Shown in pieces: positions 7,301 to 9,027 of a DNA stretch of 9,027 nt. Where the stretch lies: assembly GCA_031253365.1 (NCBI GenBank), contig JAIRWE010000033.1, forward strand, positions 1 through 9,027, in the 5' to 3' direction. The stretch is from Oscillospiraceae bacterium. Lineage in GTDB: Bacteria; Bacillota; Clostridia; Oscillospirales; Ruminococcaceae. The notes under the pieces are model-generated. The model was not told where the DNA came from, ran no database searches, and saw nothing but the letters and a program-made list of their open reading frames with translations. A program made the position numbers and the translations under genes. Every line of letters starts with the position of its first letter. Position 1 is the stretch's first letter.

Positions 7301-8956
7301 TATAAACATTTGCGCCGTTTCGTCCGAACGCTGACCGTTCGGCTGCAATTCGGGCGAACACTCGAAAAACCTGTCCATGAACTCCCGCTTGTTTTTGAAC
7401 TCGTACATCTTCACGGCGGCTTCGTTACAGTCCGTGATGTTCAAGTTTTTATCCCATATTTGGCAGCACAGCGGCAGCGTGTCAAGCATGAGCCTTACGC
7501 GTTCGCTCGCCTCGCGGTTTTTAACGGATTTATCGTAGCGGTTCACGGTGTGAACCATCATAAGGCTCGCGGAACGGAGCATATCCGTTTCCCCCTCGGT
7601 GAACGCGCGTTCGCGGTCGGCGTCGGCGAACAGCACGAAGCCCCATACGACGCCGTCGATAATTACGGGCGAAACGAAAACGGACGCGCAGCCGAACGAT
7701 TCAAGCGTTTCGGCTTCGGGGAACAGCCGCGCCGGTCCGTTGATGATTTTCCCCTTCTTAAACAGCTTTTCCCATCTGGGCGCGAGCCGCTCATACGGAA
7801 TGTCGTCGAGAGCTTCCAAGGGCTTCGTGGTTCCGCCGGACGCCCTGTCCCAACGATAAATTTGGGAAATGCGCGCTCCGTCGGGTTTCTCGAAGTTGCG
7901 CCAAACGGAAAGTTTGTCGATTTGCGCCGTATCGGCGATAATTTCCACGCCGACCGTCAGCGCGTCCGAAAAATTCTCTTCCCACTGCGACAGGAGGACA
8001 ATCGCCATCTCGTTCAGCGTGTTTATCATCTTCTCGTGGCGTTTCAACTCCGCTTCCGTTTCCACGCGCTTTGACATTTCCGCGCCGACCCTTTGCTTCA
8101 TCTCCACGATGGAACGCTCCAAAACCGTGAACTCGTCCCCGAAAAGCAGCTCCCGCGTGATAAGCGACTCGTCCGGGTGTTCCCCGTTTGAGTCTTCTTC
8201 GGACAAAAACCGCCCCGCCTTCTTTGTCAGCAGGTTAATGGGGGAATTAACTATCCTTCGCGTGATGTAAATGCTTACCGTGACGGTTACTGTGAAAAGC
8301 GTCGCCGCCAGAAAGCCGATTAAGGCAAAAGCGGAATTGCGCTCGCTTATGATTTGCGCCATCGAAACGTCCACGCCCGCGTACCCGGCGACGCTTCCGT
8401 CGGCGCGCGTGATAGGCTCGTAAACGGTGAGCAGCCGCCCGAACACGCCGTCGGCGACTTTGTGTTCGACGCGCTCGCCGTGGAAAAGCGCCCCGGTATA
8501 CTTGTCGTCAAGCTCGACTTCAAGCTCTTCCCACGTGATATGTTCGTTCAGCCCGACATAACCCTCGTCGTCTTCGTCGGAAGCGTCGAAAACGAATATC
8601 TGACCGTTTTCGGTCATTCGCGTGACATAAACGAAGAGCAGCTGATGGTCGTCCCTGACGATACGCAGGAAATCAAGCGTTTCGTAGTATTTTTCGTCTT
8701 TTTCAAAGCCCGGTGAAAGGTACCTGTCAATATCCTCGCCTTTTATCACGTGCGAAATTGTTTTCGCCACCGACTCGCCCATTCTCACGTGTTCCATTTC
8801 TATGCGCCTGTCATAATCGTAAATCAAAACGACTACCACAAGGACGCTCAGCAAAAGCGACGCCAGCGCGGTGGGCGCCAGCAGACGGAATTGCAGCGAT
8901 TTCCCGAACGGGACGAGACCGTTTTCGTTATCTGCGGATTTATTCGTGTTTTTCAT
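4370..8956 (-). CDS. Membrane hybrid histidine kinase: Cache-like sensor, HAMP-like linker, (GAF-PAS)x2, HisKA, HATPase, REC, HPt, tail
   Basis: This 1528-residue sensor kinase carries an internal phosphorelay. One membrane helix (~25-46) and a second (~209-233) enclose an extracytoplasmic domain (~48-206) with the FVYVTRM and GYAGVDVSM strands typical of Cache-type ligand sensors. A HAMP-like stretch follows (~234-290). Next comes GAF1 (~312-475), PAS1 (~485-605), GAF2 (~615-778) and PAS2 (~788-910), the second pair being a diverged copy of the first. The dimerisation/phosphoacceptor helix has MSHEIRTPMN with His950. The ATPase domain has the N box (Asn1063, Asn1067), DTGIGI (1094-1099), FDAF (1108-1111) and TGTGLGLS (1123-1130). 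The receiver (~1183-1298) has Asp1189-Asp1190, phospho-acceptor Asp1233 (FMDHMMPG), Thr1261 and Lys1283. The HPt domain (~1340-1440) has AHSMKSALAGIG with His1389. About 70 extra helical residues end the protein. All catalytic residues are intact, so it should be active. The start has a modest AAGG 8 bases upstream. The ligand is unknown. Confidence 0.95.
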   Translation of the reverse strand: MKNTNKSADNENGLVPFGKSLQFRLLAPTALASLLLSVLVVVVLIYDYDRRIEMEHVRMGESVAKTISHVIKGEDIDRYLSPGFEKDEKYYETLDFLRIVRDDHQLLFVYVTRMTENGQIFVFDASDEDDEGYVGLNEHITWEELEVELDDKYTGALFHGERVEHKVADGVFGRLLTVYEPITRADGSVAGYAGVDVSMAQIISERNSAFALIGFLAATLFTVTVTVSIYITRRIVNSPINLLTKKAGRFLSEEDSNGEHPDESLITRELLFGDEFTVLERSIVEMKQRVGAEMSKRVETEAELKRHEKMINTLNEMAIVLLSQWEENFSDALTVGVEIIADTAQIDKLSVWRNFEKPDGARISQIYRWDRASGGTTKPLEALDDIPYERLAPRWEKLFKKGKIINGPARLFPEAETLESFGCASVFVSPVIIDGVVWGFVLFADADRERAFTEGETDMLRSASLMMVHTVNRYDKSVKNREASERVRLMLDTLPLCCQIWDKNLNITDCNEAAVKMYEFKNKREFMDRFFECSPELQPNGQRSDETAQMFIKKAFAQGRCVFEWMHRVPDSGVLIPSEVTLVRVEYESGHIVIGYTRDMREHEQMMGEIERQTELMRALNHVSAIMLHTDTDSFEGDLMNSMGIIAETAGADRVYIWKNFVKNGLLYCSQVYEWSEGAEPQSENEIAKETLYSDIVPGWEETLSQGYSINGIVREMSEKEKEALSPQGILSILVVPIFLRNRFWGFTGFDNCHDERTFSTDEEMILRSAGDLIANAFIRNEETNRSREADKLNRIMLNTNPLICFLHNSNGVITDCNQEALNVFGFSDKAEFLRKVADIVPEYQPNGVRSADLQEKFIREVFENGFKQKFEWSFQTPDGELLPVQATLVRIRWKNSYHCLGYSRDLREEKANWKKMIESEERSRLLEIQTEAAQVASEIKSQFLANMSHEIRTPMNAVIGMSELLLAEDLGDEQRTYAEDIKVSATALLELINDILDVSKIQAGKLSLNPVHYNFIGFIDNISSMVSLLAQSKDIGYEYKTQGELPACLYGDDTRLRQVLLNVLGNAVKFTDEGRVSFTISVDDDNVSFSVGDTGIGIKEEDVEKLFDAFTQADARKNRTKTGTGLGLSITKSLVEAMDGSITLESVYGQGSTFRIIIPKILGDEAQIVENNEMHPICAPTAKVLVVDDNTVNLNVARGLLRLCQIKADTAISGRQAVEMVMQDQYDLIFMDHMMPGVDGAEATRIIRGMGIKDPIVALTANAVVSMRDTFLEAGMNDVLTKPIEKSKFFKILDDWIPSVKKIKPPVDKATDDEPEISDEDKEFWDKIKIIEKVGILSVSTGLDRASGQRDIYETSLKLMVVEIDKCLKKLGGFLEDADLHNFEVLAHSMKSALAGIGAVGLSERALQLEKAAEKEDAAFCGERLPDFLANLEILRDGIKDAFAVKNAGENTLEIPPRLPEIFKRLKSAFAETDFAVIDKEMEELDALELSGALAEEAEHIKDAVMMMDYEGAAHIMDSLTGGETKE

Positions 8957-8992
8957 GTTCCCAACCTTATATAAACATACTGCCTGCGAAAT

Positions 8993-9021
8993 ATTTTACC
9001 ATATTGTTCTCGATTTGTAAA
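8993..9021 (-). promoter_or_regulatory. Promoter of the kinase / response-regulator operon
   Basis: On the minus strand TTTACA (9016-9021), a 17-base spacer and TAAAAT (8993-8998) each match consensus at 5 of 6 positions. The spacer ends in TGG, giving an extended -10 (TGGTAAAAT). Predicted transcription starts near 8986, leaving a leader of about 30 bases before the ATG at 8956. The leader holds AAGG (8965-8968) as the ribosome site. The remaining bases to 9027 show nothing else recognisable. This is a housekeeping-type promoter that suggests steady expression of the signalling genes. Confidence 0.65.
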
Positions 9022-9027
9022 GTGTAT

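Noticed and set aside
6911..8074. 387-codon plus-strand open frame opposite the GAF-PAS region
   Set aside because: It is the mirror of real coding sequence, with composition typical of an antisense shadow and no promoter or ribosome site.
1..9027. CRISPR array, insertion sequence, tRNA/rRNA, phage or defence genes
   Set aside because: No regular repeat-spacer pattern, transposase motif, tRNA-like fold or defence-associated domain was seen on either strand by reading.

Overview
The window looks like a moderately GC-rich bacterial chromosome segment, most likely from an anaerobic gut-type Firmicute (Clostridia-like). This rests on GGAGG/AAAGGAGA ribosome sites, good sigma-A/sigma-70-type promoters, the ~360-residue UxuA form, the clostridial style of the secreted-protein fragment and the large multi-sensor hybrid kinase. 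The taxonomic guess is an inference and is not strong.

Layout, left to right. (1) Positions 1-~245 (+): the downstream part of a glycoside-hydrolase-like gene. It enters from beyond the window and loses recognisable coding sense at about 230-250. (2) 189-728 (-): a secreted protein with a clear signal peptide that appears to lack its C-terminal part. It runs tail-to-tail into gene 1, so two apparently truncated genes meet at one breakpoint, either a rearrangement or an assembly joint. (3) 729-900: a divergent regulatory region with an extended -10 promoter for the secreted-protein gene, a perfect inverted repeat, and a near-consensus promoter with two GGAGG boxes for the next operon. (4) 901-3476 (+): uxuA-uxuB, mannonate dehydratase and a fructuronate reductase-type dehydrogenase, overlapping by an ATGA. 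(5) 3491-8956 (-): a two-gene signalling operon convergent with uxuAB. It is transcribed from a good promoter at 8993-9021 and encodes a 1528-residue hybrid histidine kinase followed, 27 bases later, by a 283-residue response regulator with a C-terminal receiver.

How the genes work together. UxuB reduces D-fructuronate to D-mannonate and UxuA dehydrates D-mannonate to 2-keto-3-deoxygluconate, so the pair forms the middle of hexuronate (glucuronate) catabolism. The signalling pair has a membrane Cache-like sensor, HAMP-like linker, a duplicated GAF-PAS module, HisKA, HATPase, receiver, HPt and an extra helical tail, plus a separate receiver protein. This makes a complete His-Asp-His-Asp relay in two genes, with no DNA-binding or enzymatic output domain. 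Nothing in the sequence ties the kinase to uronate use. The convergent arrangement, with only 14 bases between the 3' ends, indicates separate transcription units.

No tRNA, rRNA, CRISPR array, insertion sequence or phage gene was seen. The only stretches without genes are 729-900 and 8957-9027, both described below. I found no clearly undescribed system. The points most worth a second look are the double-truncation junction, the pseudo-HPt-like N-terminus of the response regulator, and the uncharacterised tail of the kinase.
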